Positions 43,190 to 51,270 of a stretch of DNA of 64,000 bases are shown here, one piece after another. Origin of the DNA: JAGSPQ01 sp038206395 (GTDB lineage Bacteria; Myxococcota; Myxococcia; Myxococcales; Myxococcaceae); NCBI GenBank assembly GCA_038206395.1, contig JBBRAX010000022.1, forward strand, positions 37,569-101,568, given 5' to 3'. The position numbers were made by a program, and so were the translations under genes. The stretch's first letter is position 1; each line of letters begins with the position of its first letter. The notes beneath the pieces are model-generated. The model saw only the letters and a list, made by a program, of their open reading frames with translations. It ran no database searches and had not been told where the DNA came from.

Positions 43190-43810
43190 ATGCTTCGTTT
43201 CTCTCTATTGCCCGCGGTCATTCTGCTCTCGGCGTGCGACCTGATCGTTCAGCCCGAGGTGCGGTTGGGCGCAGGTCAGGGAATTCCTTCGGTCAGCGGC
43301 ACGGCCGAGGTCGGGCTCGACACCTTCACCTGCGGCAGCGACCTGCCCGCGGGCGCGTACACGATCACTACAAAGGTGGTGTCTGACGGCTGCGAGCTGT
43401 CTTTCGACAAGGACGTCGAGATCGTGGCCGCGACGGACTACCAAAACATCCCCGAGCTGAAGGCGGCGACGGGCCTGTTGACCTCGGTCGAGCTGAAGAT
43501 CACCAAGCTGGCTTTCGTGGACGCGACGACGAACGCTGCCCTGGACGCCGACACCCGCATCAAGTCGGCGGCCTTCTCGGTGAATGGGCAGCTGGTGGGA
43601 GACAAGACGACGCTGGGCGCCCTGCCGAAGACGGTGTCGCTGCAGGGGGTGTCACTGACGCCGTTGAAGACGCAGATTGGCAACCGGCAGCCGGCTTCGG
43701 TGAGGGCGACCAGCGTGGTGGTGCTGCCTGACAGCCCTGCCCCGCCGAAGAAATTGCGCATCGAGTACGACGCGCAGCCCACGCTCGTGTTGGGCACGAG
43801 CGGGTTGTAG
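43190..43810 (+). CDS. Predicted lipoprotein, unknown function
   Basis: The protein has 206 residues. The signal ends V-I-L-L-S-A-C (Cys16). The mature part has two cysteines (T-C-G-S near 48, D-G-C-E-L near 68) and repeated valine/threonine strands, suggesting a beta-sandwich. I recognise no domain. It lies 18 bases upstream of the Ser/Thr kinase gene, so the pair probably forms a transcript; the lipoprotein may be a sensor or ligand for the kinase ectodomain (inference). Confidence 0.55.
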   Translation: MLRFSLLPAVILLSACDLIVQPEVRLGAGQGIPSVSGTAEVGLDTFTCGSDLPAGAYTITTKVVSDGCELSFDKDVEIVAATDYQNIPELKAATGLLTSVELKITKLAFVDATTNAALDADTRIKSAAFSVNGQLVGDKTTLGALPKTVSLQGVSLTPLKTQIGNRQPASVRATSVVVLPDSPAPPKKLRIEYDAQPTLVLGTSGL

Positions 43811-43828
43811 ATGTAGCTTCGCCCCGCT

Positions 43829-46126
43829 TTGGCAGACCAGTTCGGCAAGTACGAGCTTCAGGCGCGGATTGCGGCCGGGGGCATGGCCGAGATCTTCAAG
43901 GCCCGCTTCTCGGCAGCGCCGGGCGTCACCAAGCAGGTGGTGATCAAGCGCATCCTTCCGCACTACGCGGCGAACAAAGCGTTCATCGCGATGTTCACCA
44001 ATGAAGCGAAGATCGCGATGGGGCTGTCGCACGGAAACATCGCGCAGGTCTTCGACTTCGGAGAAATCGAGGGCGACTGGTACCTGGCGATGGAGCTGGT
44101 CGACGGCCAGCCGCTGTCGAAGGTGATGAAGCGGGCACACACGCTCGAGATCGCGGTGATTCCGACTGCGTTCGCGGTGCTGATCGGCATCGAGATGCTC
44201 AAAGGGTTTCACTACGCCCACACGCGGTTCGACGAGGCGGGGCGGCCGCTGAAGATCGTGCACCGCGACGTGTCGCCGCAGAACGTGCTGATTGGGTACG
44301 AGGGGCAGGTAAAGATCGTCGACTTCGGGATCGCGAAGGCGCGCACGGCCGGGCGGGAAGAGACAGAAGCGGGGGCGGTGAAGGGGAAGTACGCGTACTT
44401 CGCTCCGGAGCAGGCGCGCGGCAAAGAGCTGGACGCGCGCACCGACATCTTCGCGGCGGGCATCGTGATGTACGAGATGCTCTGCGGGCAGCTGCCCTTC
44501 CAGGGAAAGATGATCGAGGTGCTCTCGAAGATTGTGCGGGGTGAGTTCCCCCGGCCTCGCGAGCTGAACCCCGACATCACGCCAGCGCTCGAGCGGATCA
44601 TTCTCAAAGCGATGGCGCACGAGAAGGCCGACCGGTACCAGACGGGCGAGGATTTTCAGCAGGCGCTGTCGGCGTACCTGTACCAGAACGCTCCGACGTT
44701 CGCGCCCAGCGGGCTGGGGATGTTCATGGGCCTGCTCTTCGAGGAAGAGCTGGTGGCGGAAGGCCGGCCGGTGCAGCTGCCGCGCGATTTCCTCGATCAG
44801 GTGTCGCTGTGGAAAGGGGCGATGCCGGCGATCCCGAAGAAGGATCCGGTAGAGGAAACCCGCTACGCGCGGTCGCCGGGCGCCCGAGACAACAAGCGGA
44901 CGATGGCGTTGCCCGAGGACGACGCGCAGGAAGACTCGTCGACGGGGGCGCACTTCCGGGCGAACTACCCTCGTTGGCTGCGGCCGATGATGTTCCTCGC
45001 GATTCCGCTGGTCGCGGCGCTGCTGACGGGCATCGGGGTGTTGGCGTACGGGAAGTGGTCGACGTTCTCGATCAACCTCACCTCGGCGCCAATGGGAGCG
45101 TTGGTTCGGGTCGATGGGCGCGCGAACACCCAGACGACGCCGGTGCTGTTGACAGATCTTCCGGCCGACAAGAACTACGAGCTCGAGGTCTCTGCGCCGG
45201 GGATGAAGCGGTGGCTGCGCATCGTCGAGCCGCAGCGCGGGGCATTGGTGACGCTGCACGCAGAGCTCGAGCCCGATCGCGTGCCGGACTCATTGTTGGA
45301 AGAGCCTTTCGATGCGGGGTTCGCGGCGGTGGACGAGCCGGTGGCGGCGCCGGTGGTGACGGAGGTTCCGACCGAGGCGGAGTACCCGGTGAGCAGCGTG
45401 ACGGTGGTGGCGAAGAAGCACGCCTTCCTCGTGCCTCCGTCGAAGGCGGCGCGGCTGCGGCTCGACCCGAAGAAGACGTACCGGGTGTGGACGGAAGGGA
45501 AGCTGTCGTTCGGCGGCTACTTCGACAACATCTTCATCACTGAGGCGATCTACTTCCTCGAGGGTGGGCCGGCGCTTCAGGCGAAGGACTCGTTCGGGCT
45601 GGTGGGGCCGAAGGGGACGATCGTGAAGCACGCGACGGCGCTCTACGCGTTCGTGGCGGATGAAAAGGCGAACGACAACAGCGGCGCGATCAAGGTGCGG
45701 GTGATGGACATGGCGAGCCACCAGACCTCGACGGTGCTGGTGGACGCGAAGAGCAACTCGTTCGCTCCTGATCAATCGACGCGGTTCTCCGTGCAGCGGC
45801 TCGAGCCGACGAGCAGCTACGACCTTCGGCTTCGCGAGGGGAAGCCTAAGGCGCGAAGCCTGGGCGACAAGGGCGGGCTCACCCGCAAGGTGCTGCTCAA
45901 GATCGAGCCCGGCTGGAACTCGGTGCTCTCGGTGCGGAAGTCTGCCAACGACCTGCAGCGGATCCTCGAGACGGGGAAGACGATTCGGATCAACGGGGCG
46001 ATGTCATTCTGGGTCACGATTCCTGACGACGGCCTCGACGACAACGCCGGCAGCTTCGAGCTCGAGGTGAGCTCGGTCGCCGGCGGCGGTGGGCTGCTGA
46101 ATGGGCTGGTGCCGAAGGGGCGCTAG
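43829..46126 (+). CDS. Transmembrane Ser/Thr protein kinase with PEGA domain
   Basis: The protein has 765 residues. A Hanks-type kinase domain (about 7-285) has the glycine loop A-A-G-G-M-A, Lys40 in V-V-I-K, H145-R-D in H-R-D-V-S-P-Q-N, D165-F-G and A-P-E-Q, all intact, so activity is expected. A linker of about 100 residues precedes one membrane helix (386-408). Outside are a PEGA domain (about 412-480: S-A-P-M-G-A-L-V-R-V-D-G ... L-T-D-L-P-A-D-K) and about 270 residues of beta-rich sequence without a known domain. The start is a TTG at 43829 with no clear ribosome-binding site, because later ATG codons would cut the glycine loop. Myxobacteria have many such kinases. Confidence 0.9.
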   Translation: MADQFGKYELQARIAAGGMAEIFKARFSAAPGVTKQVVIKRILPHYAANKAFIAMFTNEAKIAMGLSHGNIAQVFDFGEIEGDWYLAMELVDGQPLSKVMKRAHTLEIAVIPTAFAVLIGIEMLKGFHYAHTRFDEAGRPLKIVHRDVSPQNVLIGYEGQVKIVDFGIAKARTAGREETEAGAVKGKYAYFAPEQARGKELDARTDIFAAGIVMYEMLCGQLPFQGKMIEVLSKIVRGEFPRPRELNPDITPALERIILKAMAHEKADRYQTGEDFQQALSAYLYQNAPTFAPSGLGMFMGLLFEEELVAEGRPVQLPRDFLDQVSLWKGAMPAIPKKDPVEETRYARSPGARDNKRTMALPEDDAQEDSSTGAHFRANYPRWLRPMMFLAIPLVAALLTGIGVLAYGKWSTFSINLTSAPMGALVRVDGRANTQTTPVLLTDLPADKNYELEVSAPGMKRWLRIVEPQRGALVTLHAELEPDRVPDSLLEEPFDAGFAAVDEPVAAPVVTEVPTEAEYPVSSVTVVAKKHAFLVPPSKAARLRLDPKKTYRVWTEGKLSFGGYFDNIFITEAIYFLEGGPALQAKDSFGLVGPKGTIVKHATALYAFVADEKANDNSGAIKVRVMDMASHQTSTVLVDAKSNSFAPDQSTRFSVQRLEPTSSYDLRLREGKPKARSLGDKGGLTRKVLLKIEPGWNSVLSVRKSANDLQRILETGKTIRINGAMSFWVTIPDDGLDDNAGSFELEVSSVAGGGGLLNGLVPKGR

Positions 46127-46779
46127 TTGTTCTGAGCGCCCTGATCGATCCACGTCTCGATCTTCGTGATGTCCGACGCAGCGACGCAGTCGGTGCCGGT
46201 GCAGCCGTTGTTGTTCACCAGCGGCATTCGCATGCCACACGTCTGGGTACCCTTTAGTTTCTGGATCACGAGGCTGCCTGCACCGTTGTTCACGATGATG
46301 CGCGGCATGTTTGCGCATGCAGTGCCAGCGGCCGCGGTCGTGCCCTTGAGCCGCGAGTAGGCGTTTGCGGTCGTCTGGTACTGACCGCCGTGGCAGGCCT
46401 GGATGCATTTCATCTTCAGGATCGGAGCGACCGTTGCGGAGAAGCTCACGATCCCACTGCCGCCACCCGCGCCACCTGCTCCACCGCCGCTGCCGCTGCC
46501 GCCGCCCGTTCCAGCTCCGCCGCCCGTCCCGACGCCGCCGCCCGCCCCGGCTCCGCCGCCAGTGCCGACTCCGCCGCCGGTGCCGACTCCGCCGCCCGTG
46601 CCGGTTCCGCCGCCAGTACCCATCCCGCCACCGGTGCCGACGCCGCCACCCGTGCCAGCGCCACCGCCCGTCCCCGCGCCGCCGCCCGAGCCACCGCCTG
46701 CACCGCCGGTATCAGCGGGGCCACAGCCGACTGCGATCAGACAGAGTGCAACGACGGCAGAACGAAAGAGGGGGCTCAC
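46123..46779 (-). CDS. Lipoprotein with Gly/Thr repeat linker and cytochrome-c-like domain carrying CxxxCH
   Basis: The protein has 218 residues from the GTG at 46779 (GGAG 6 bases upstream). The signal ends A-V-G-C (Cys19), then a long G-T-G-G-G-[VA] repeat linker covers about 28-105. The C-terminal domain (V-A-P-I-L-K-M-K-C-I-Q-A-C-H-G-G) matches the start of planctomycete/myxobacterial-type cytochrome c domains, but residues 125-130 read C-I-Q-A-C-H, one residue longer than the usual CxxCH. A later M-R-M-P-L and a terminal W-I-D-Q-G-A are typical of that family, with Met as possible axial ligand. Haem attachment is thus possible but not certain. It overlaps the convergent kinase gene by 4 bases. 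Confidence 0.72.
   Translation of the reverse strand: MSPLFRSAVVALCLIAVGCGPADTGGAGGGSGGGAGTGGGAGTGGGVGTGGGMGTGGGTGTGGGVGTGGGVGTGGGAGAGGGVGTGGGAGTGGGSGSGGGAGGAGGGSGIVSFSATVAPILKMKCIQACHGGQYQTTANAYSRLKGTTAAAGTACANMPRIIVNNGAGSLVIQKLKGTQTCGMRMPLVNNNGCTGTDCVAASDITKIETWIDQGAQNN
46479..46690 (-). repeat. GTGGG[VA] coding minisatellite
   Basis: Tandem 18-base units (on this strand GGx-ACx-GGx-GGx-GGx-[GTx or GCx]) encode G-T-G-G-G-[VA] about a dozen times in the lipoprotein at 46123-46779. All changes keep frame, so length can vary by slippage or unequal recombination. Limits are approximate. Confidence 0.7.
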
Positions 46780-47168
46780 GGGATTCTCCAGAGGTGGTGC
46801 GACCCGGCCGCTTCTATCCGAAAAAGTCCTGAACACCACGCTGCTGCTCCCCAGACCAGAGTCGCTTGCGATTCACCCGGGCCCAGAGGGCTTCTCTTTT
46901 CGTTGGCCAGCGCTGGCCGACGTTTCGAGACAGCGACCCAAACCACCGCTCCAGTGGGCACCGCGGGCTGGCCGACGGCCCGGGGAAAGCGGAATCGGGC
47001 GCGCTGGAGAGAGACAGCGAGGAGGCTCATCCCTCGACTTCTCTCGGGTCGGGATGAACGGAATCTCGTCCACCTCTGTGCCGAACTGTTGCGAGGTGTA
47101 GCCGAAAAATTGATCCACGGACGCGAGGTCGTACCCTGTGTGCATCTGTCGTCATCCAGGAGCTACAC
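46780..47168. other. Non-coding stretch between the CxxxCH lipoprotein and the small exported peptide
   Basis: About 390 bases. Open frames here look like chance products: they have no signal, domain or ribosome-binding site. The stretch holds the dispersed palindromic repeat at 47024-47062. A weak promoter-like pair for the peptide gene is present: TTGATC at 47110-47115 and TACCCT at 47132-47137, 16 bases apart. The part from 46860 to 47020 shows nothing recognisable. Confidence 0.45.
47024..47062. repeat. Second copy of the palindromic dispersed repeat
   Basis: This copy matches the unit at 18607-18640 base for base apart from five extra bases (TCGGG) near the centre, giving 39 instead of 34 bases. 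The palindromic ends CTCATCC and GGGATGA are kept. It sits in a non-coding stretch. Confidence 0.65.
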
Positions 47169-47330
47169 ATGAAAAAGCTGATCGCGATTCTGGCAGTGGG
47201 AGCGGTGGTGAGCACCGTGGCGCTGGGCATGTCGCTGCCGCAGTTCGAGGACAGCCAGGTGCAGCAAAAGATCGATGCGCGACTCCACCAGCTGCTGGTG
47301 AAGGCGCGCATCGCGAGCCAGGCGAAATAG
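47169..47330 (+). CDS. Small exported peptide of 53 residues, unknown function
   Basis: An ATG at 47169 with AGGAG 6 bases upstream opens a frame of 53 residues ending in TAG at 47330. Residues 1-22 form a good signal peptide (M-K-K-L-I-A-I-L-A-V-G-A-V-V-S-T-V-A-L-G). The remaining 30 or so residues are charged and probably helical (Q-F-E-D-S-Q-V-Q-Q-K-I-D-A-R-L-H-Q-L-L-V). There is no cysteine or known motif. It converges with the lipoprotein gene ending at 47338. The clear signal and ribosome-binding site make it likely real despite its size. Confidence 0.6.
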   Translation: MKKLIAILAVGAVVSTVALGMSLPQFEDSQVQQKIDARLHQLLVKARIASQAK

Positions 47331-47337
47331 AAGACAG

Positions 47338-48156
47338 TTAGCGCGGGACGCAGAAGCCGGTCTGGGACCCCTGACCGTCACTTTGACAAGTGTAGCCCTC
47401 GCGGCAGTTCCAGCCGTTGAAGTTGCAGCGTGCGACGCAGAAATCGGTGACCACCTGCGTCTGCGGATTTTTTGAGCCGACGCACACACCATTACCGCAG
47501 TCTTGATTGGTAGTGCAGCTGGCCGTGCAATGGCCACCAGGCCACGCCTTCTGACACACGCCCTGCTTCGGGCCGTTCGCGCACTGCGACGACTCGGTGC
47601 ACTCTTGCCCTGCGAACACCCAGTCGTTGAACAGTGGGTTCTCTTTCCAGCAGGCGGTGTTGTTGGACGCGAAGTGCTGGCACGTCAGCTCGGGTCGGCT
47701 GCAAGCCTTGCCGAGGGTGCAAGTGGTGAAGCAAACACCCATCTCCGGGTTGCAGACACTTCCAGCCGCGCACATCGACGCGTCTAGACGGCCATCCGCC
47801 TTTTTGCAGGCGTTCATGCAGACCTTGCCAAGCTGTGACGTATCGACGCAGCTCCCGTTCGCACCACACTCCGCGTTGATCGTGCACTTGTCGCCGGTCT
47901 TGTTGGCTGACCCGGACGATCCGCCGGAGCCTCCTGCGCCACCGCCCAGGCCCGGGAGGTTGAACCCGGGACCCGTGCCAGCATCCTTGGCGACCGGGGC
48001 TGAGTGATTCGGATCGACGCAGAGCCCGACCGTCGGGTCGCAGTACCGACCCGCAGGACATTGGTTGTTGTTGGTACAGCGGCTCGAATCGACGCCGACG
48101 CCACAGCTGGCGGCGAAGGCGAGAGCGAAGGCGGCGAAGAGAAGGTTCGATTTCAT
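47338..48156 (-). CDS. Cys-rich lipoprotein with several WPGG-type modules
   Basis: The protein has 272 residues from the ATG at 48156; the longer frame to 48210 lacks a signal. The signal ends A-F-A-A-S-C (Cys18). A short EGF-like start (C-T-N-N-N-Q-C-P-A-G-R-Y-C-D) is followed by a Gly/Ser linker (about 67-87) and two larger Cys-rich modules. The second contains K-A-W-P-G-G-H-C-T-A-S-C, N-Q-D-C-G-N-G-V-C and C-R-E-G-Y-T-C. It has about 28 cysteines. It belongs with the other W-P-G-G module proteins of this window; role unknown. Confidence 0.7.
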   Translation of the reverse strand: MKSNLLFAAFALAFAASCGVGVDSSRCTNNNQCPAGRYCDPTVGLCVDPNHSAPVAKDAGTGPGFNLPGLGGGAGGSGGSSGSANKTGDKCTINAECGANGSCVDTSQLGKVCMNACKKADGRLDASMCAAGSVCNPEMGVCFTTCTLGKACSRPELTCQHFASNNTACWKENPLFNDWVFAGQECTESSQCANGPKQGVCQKAWPGGHCTASCTTNQDCGNGVCVGSKNPQTQVVTDFCVARCNFNGWNCREGYTCQSDGQGSQTGFCVPR

Positions 48157-48275
48157 GTTCAGTTTCCTGGGGGGTGAGTCCTGGGAACTGAGCAGCAGCG
48201 ATGCCAACAAAAGGCCCTGACCATTCAGCCACTTACGAATCGTGTGCGGTCCAGAACGCCGGACGCGCCGTCCAG

Positions 48276-49685
48276 CTAACGCGTCCGCCGTTCATGCGCG
48301 CTGACGGTGAAGCGCTGTGCGACGTGCTGTAGCTCCCCGGCGTACTTCGGGTAGCGCCACAGCACGAACTGTTTGCGCAGGCACTGCAGCATCGGGCCCT
48401 CTTCTTGATCCTTGCGGCCCAGCCGCACCTCACCCACGCGGCCGTCGTTCAACACCGACCACTGCACGTCGTAGGTGACGGTGTCTGGCGGCGTGAGGCG
48501 GTCGGCCTCGAGCGTCAGGCATTCCTGCAGCAGGCAGTTGAAGTGGTCGTTCACCGACTTCACCTTGTCGGACGGGAACCCTGCCGCAGCCCCCTTCCCT
48601 GCCGAGAAATCGCGAAACAACCACTCGCCGTTGAGCTTCTTCTCGAGCTTCCGGCACGCGCCCGCGCCCGACTTCGCGTCGTACGCCGCGCAGACCTTGT
48701 CGATGTCCGGCGGCCGCGCGTACGGGCGCTTGTCCGCGGGAAGCACCGCCGCTCCGAGGCGCATCTCTTTGAGCGCCGCGGCCGCCGCTCCTTCGGCATC
48801 ACCCGACGCCATCGCCATCGTCGCGGTGGTCTTCAGCGCCTTGCGTCGAATCGCTGTGCACCGCACTTCCGTGCACTCGGCCTCGACCTTCTTCAGCAGC
48901 CCTTCGACCTCGCCCGCGCGCCAGCGGTCGGCCAGCCCAGCGACCAGCTTCACCCAGACGACGCGCGACACCATCAGCTTGTCCTTCTGCCGCCGGTACA
49001 CGCCCAGCGCCGCGTCGAGGCAGGGCAGCGCCGCCCGCTTCGCCTCCGACTGCTGCACGCACGTGTCTGCGTCGCGCACCGTCTTGATCTTCTCGGTCAG
49101 CGTCGCCACCGACGCGCCCTTGATCTTCCCCACCGACTTCAGCGCCGCCAACGCCTTGCCGCGACACGCGTCGACCTTGTCCGGCCCGCACGTCTTCAAC
49201 CACCGTTCGGCCGCCTTCACCGCCGCCGCGACGTCGGCCTCGGCCAGCGCCACCTTGAAAGAGAGCTCGACCGCCTGCGCCTGCTCGGGAGGCGACAGGT
49301 CTTCGGCCACCTCCAGCGCCCCGACCGAAATCGTCCTCGCGTCCTCGAGGTTCTTCGCGCCCAGCGCGCGCTTCCCGCCGACCAGCAGGTCTTTGAGCTT
49401 CGCGCGGGCTTCGGCTTCCGCCTGGGCACTGAGGCTGCGCTCGACGGCCTGCTCATCGGGCGCAGGCGCATCGGCCGGCCGGGCAGCGGGCGGCGGCGGC
49501 TTCTCGGGCTCCCAGGCGCTGGCGAGCTCTTTGTCTGACGCTTTGGGCATGTCCGAGACGCCGGCGTCCTCGGGGGCGTGGTCGGCCTCGGCGACTTCCA
49601 GGTCGGTGCCGGGGGGCAAGCGCTGGTGCTCGGCGCAGGCGAGGGGCAGCAGCCAGAAGACGGTGAGAAAAAGGCGGCGGCGCAT
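48276..49685 (-). CDS. Predicted lipoprotein with helical repeats and TonB/AgmX-like C-terminal domain
   Basis: The protein has 469 residues from the ATG at 49685, with AAGGGG 6 bases upstream. The signal ends L-L-P-L-A-C (Cys17). A disordered acidic/proline region (about 20-85) precedes a long Ala/Lys/Leu-rich helical region with TPR-like spacing (about 85-370). The last 70 residues (Y-D-V-Q-W-S-V-L-N-D-G-R-V-G-E-V-R then R-K-Q-F-V-L-W-R-Y-P) resemble the C-terminal domain shared by TonB-like and AgmX/PglI proteins of myxobacteria; this is a resemblance, not a firm match. It is divergent from carD. Confidence 0.6.
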   Translation of the reverse strand: MRRRLFLTVFWLLPLACAEHQRLPPGTDLEVAEADHAPEDAGVSDMPKASDKELASAWEPEKPPPPAARPADAPAPDEQAVERSLSAQAEAEARAKLKDLLVGGKRALGAKNLEDARTISVGALEVAEDLSPPEQAQAVELSFKVALAEADVAAAVKAAERWLKTCGPDKVDACRGKALAALKSVGKIKGASVATLTEKIKTVRDADTCVQQSEAKRAALPCLDAALGVYRRQKDKLMVSRVVWVKLVAGLADRWRAGEVEGLLKKVEAECTEVRCTAIRRKALKTTATMAMASGDAEGAAAAALKEMRLGAAVLPADKRPYARPPDIDKVCAAYDAKSGAGACRKLEKKLNGEWLFRDFSAGKGAAAGFPSDKVKSVNDHFNCLLQECLTLEADRLTPPDTVTYDVQWSVLNDGRVGEVRLGRKDQEEGPMLQCLRKQFVLWRYPKYAGELQHVAQRFTVSAHERRTR

Positions 49686-49777
49686 CGGCAACCCCTTCAG
49701 ACCCAACTTCGACACAATTTTCCAGCGGGTAGTTTTCAGTGTGCTACGCAGGTCGCGATCGTTTTCCCGAGGGGTGC

Positions 49778-50761
49778 ATGGCTGAAGTGCTGTCGCTCGC
49801 GGTAGGGGATCGGGTGGTCTACCCGAACCAGGGCCTTTGCAAGGTCACTGGCATCGAGACCAAAGAGATCGGCGGCCAGAAGCTCTCGTTCGTCTCGCTT
49901 CAACGCGAAGAAGACGGCGCGAAGGTGATGGTCCCCGAGGCGAAGGTGGTCGCGATTGGCGTACGCAAGGTGGCGGACCTCGCCGAGGTCACCCGGGTGT
50001 TCGCTTTCCTCAAGTCGGACTCTGACAAAGCCTCGCTGGACTGGAAGGCGCGCGCCCGCACCAACGTCGAACGGATGTCGACGGGCGGCCTGATGGGCCT
50101 GATCGAGGTCGTCAAAGGCCTGCAGGTCTTGAGCGAGCTGCGGCCGCTGCCGACGAAAGAGCGCGAGCTCTACAACGACGCGCGCCACCTGCTGGTGACG
50201 GAGCTCGCCGCGAGCCTCAAGTGCAGCGAGGCGGACGCCGAAGACACGGTCGACGTCGTCCTCTTCCCGCCCGGAAAGGAAAGGCCGAAGCGCCTGGCCG
50301 AAGAGTTCCGCGCGGCAGGCGAAGGCGACGACGATCTCGGGCTCGAAGGCGACCTGTTGGGCATCGACGGCGAAGGCGCCGAAGAGCCAGCCGAAGCGGA
50401 GCCCACCGAAGAGACGCCTGAAGAAGGCAGTGAAGAAGACGGCGAAGAGAAGCCGAAGAAGAAGCCGGCCGCTGTTGCCACCGGGAAGCCGATGGCGGCG
50501 AAGAAGCCGTCGATGCTCAGCGACCTGGAAGTCACCGCGCCTGCCGCGATGCCGCTGGACCTGCCGTTGCCGCGCAAGCGGGGCCGGCCGCCGAAGCCGA
50601 AGCCGTTGATCACCGAGCCGCCTCCGCCGCCGAAGAAGCGTGGGCGTCCTCCGAAGCCGAAGCCGGAAGTCACTGAGCCCGTCGAACCGAAGAAGCGCGG
50701 GCGTCCCCCGAAGATCGCGGCGAAGAGCGAGCCTGTCGCTGCCGCAAAGAAGAAGAAATGA
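49778..50761 (+). CDS. carD: Transcriptional regulator CarD (CarD_N domain plus acidic region and AT hooks)
   Basis: The protein has 327 residues, close to Myxococcus xanthus CarD. The N-terminal CarD/TRCF RNA-polymerase-interacting domain (about 5-65: L-A-V-G-D-R-V-V-Y-P-N-Q-G-L-C-K-V) is followed by a helical DNA-binding-type region (66-165), an acidic segment (181-226) and three AT hooks K-R-G-R-P-P-K near 267-273, 287-293 and 306-312. The HMGA-like end is characteristic of myxobacterial CarD, which controls light-induced carotenoid genes and fruiting-body development. The ATG at 49778 has GAGGGG just upstream. carG follows with a 4-base overlap. Confidence 0.95.
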   Translation: MAEVLSLAVGDRVVYPNQGLCKVTGIETKEIGGQKLSFVSLQREEDGAKVMVPEAKVVAIGVRKVADLAEVTRVFAFLKSDSDKASLDWKARARTNVERMSTGGLMGLIEVVKGLQVLSELRPLPTKERELYNDARHLLVTELAASLKCSEADAEDTVDVVLFPPGKERPKRLAEEFRAAGEGDDDLGLEGDLLGIDGEGAEEPAEAEPTEETPEEGSEEDGEEKPKKKPAAVATGKPMAAKKPSMLSDLEVTAPAAMPLDLPLPRKRGRPPKPKPLITEPPPPPKKRGRPPKPKPEVTEPVEPKKRGRPPKIAAKSEPVAAAKKKK

Positions 50762-51270
50762 TCCGCGTCGTCACCTTTGACGAGTTCGACCCGAAGATGG
50801 TCAAGGATCTCTGCAAGATCCTCTACACGTCCTTCGCCGTGGGCTCCGAGCACTCGGGCACCATGCCTCCGCCGGCCGGCTTCAACGAGCCGTACGACGC
50901 GGGGAAATTGCTCGAGGCCGCTCCGGCGATTCGGGCGTTTCAGGACGACAAGATTCTCTACCTGACCTCGCGGAAGCTCGCGCCACGCAAGCTCTTCACG
51001 GGCGAAGCGCCGACCTTCGGCGTCTCTGCGTACAACGCGCAGCGCGCCCTGCTGAGCACGTCGACGATCAAGAACGTGAACGAGAACGTGAAGATGGTGG
51101 CCCGGTTCGCGATGCAGGAGCTTGGGCACTGCTTCGGCGTGCACCACTGCCTCGACCCGCGCTGCGCGATGTACCCCCACTGGACGCCTTCGTTTCCCGC
51201 CGGTGAAGCGTCTTTCTGTGTCTTCTGCCGCGATCAGGTCGATCAGAAGGTGCGGGTGGCGAAGTCCTGA
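50758..51270 (+). CDS. carG: CarD partner CarG (archaemetzincin-like zinc protein without protease His)
   Basis: The protein has 170 residues. The metal-site pattern is Q120-E-x-x-H124-x-x-G-x-x-H130-C131-x4-C136-x-M138 ... C154-x-x-C157. This is the archaemetzincin signature with the first His replaced by Gln, which fits a zinc-binding but non-proteolytic protein. In M. xanthus, CarG binds zinc and CarD and is needed for every CarD-controlled process known, and its gene lies next to carD, as here. The ATG overlaps the carD stop (ATGA), so the pair is translationally coupled. Confidence 0.92.
   Translation: MIRVVTFDEFDPKMVKDLCKILYTSFAVGSEHSGTMPPPAGFNEPYDAGKLLEAAPAIRAFQDDKILYLTSRKLAPRKLFTGEAPTFGVSAYNAQRALLSTSTIKNVNENVKMVARFAMQELGHCFGVHHCLDPRCAMYPHWTPSFPAGEASFCVFCRDQVDQKVRVAKS

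Noticed and set aside
46379..46780. Plus-strand proline-rich protein (P-P-P-V-P repeats) opposite the CxxxCH lipoprotein
   Set aside because: The repeats are the complement of the G-T-G-G-G codons; the minus strand has lipobox, ribosome-binding site and the cytochrome-like domain.
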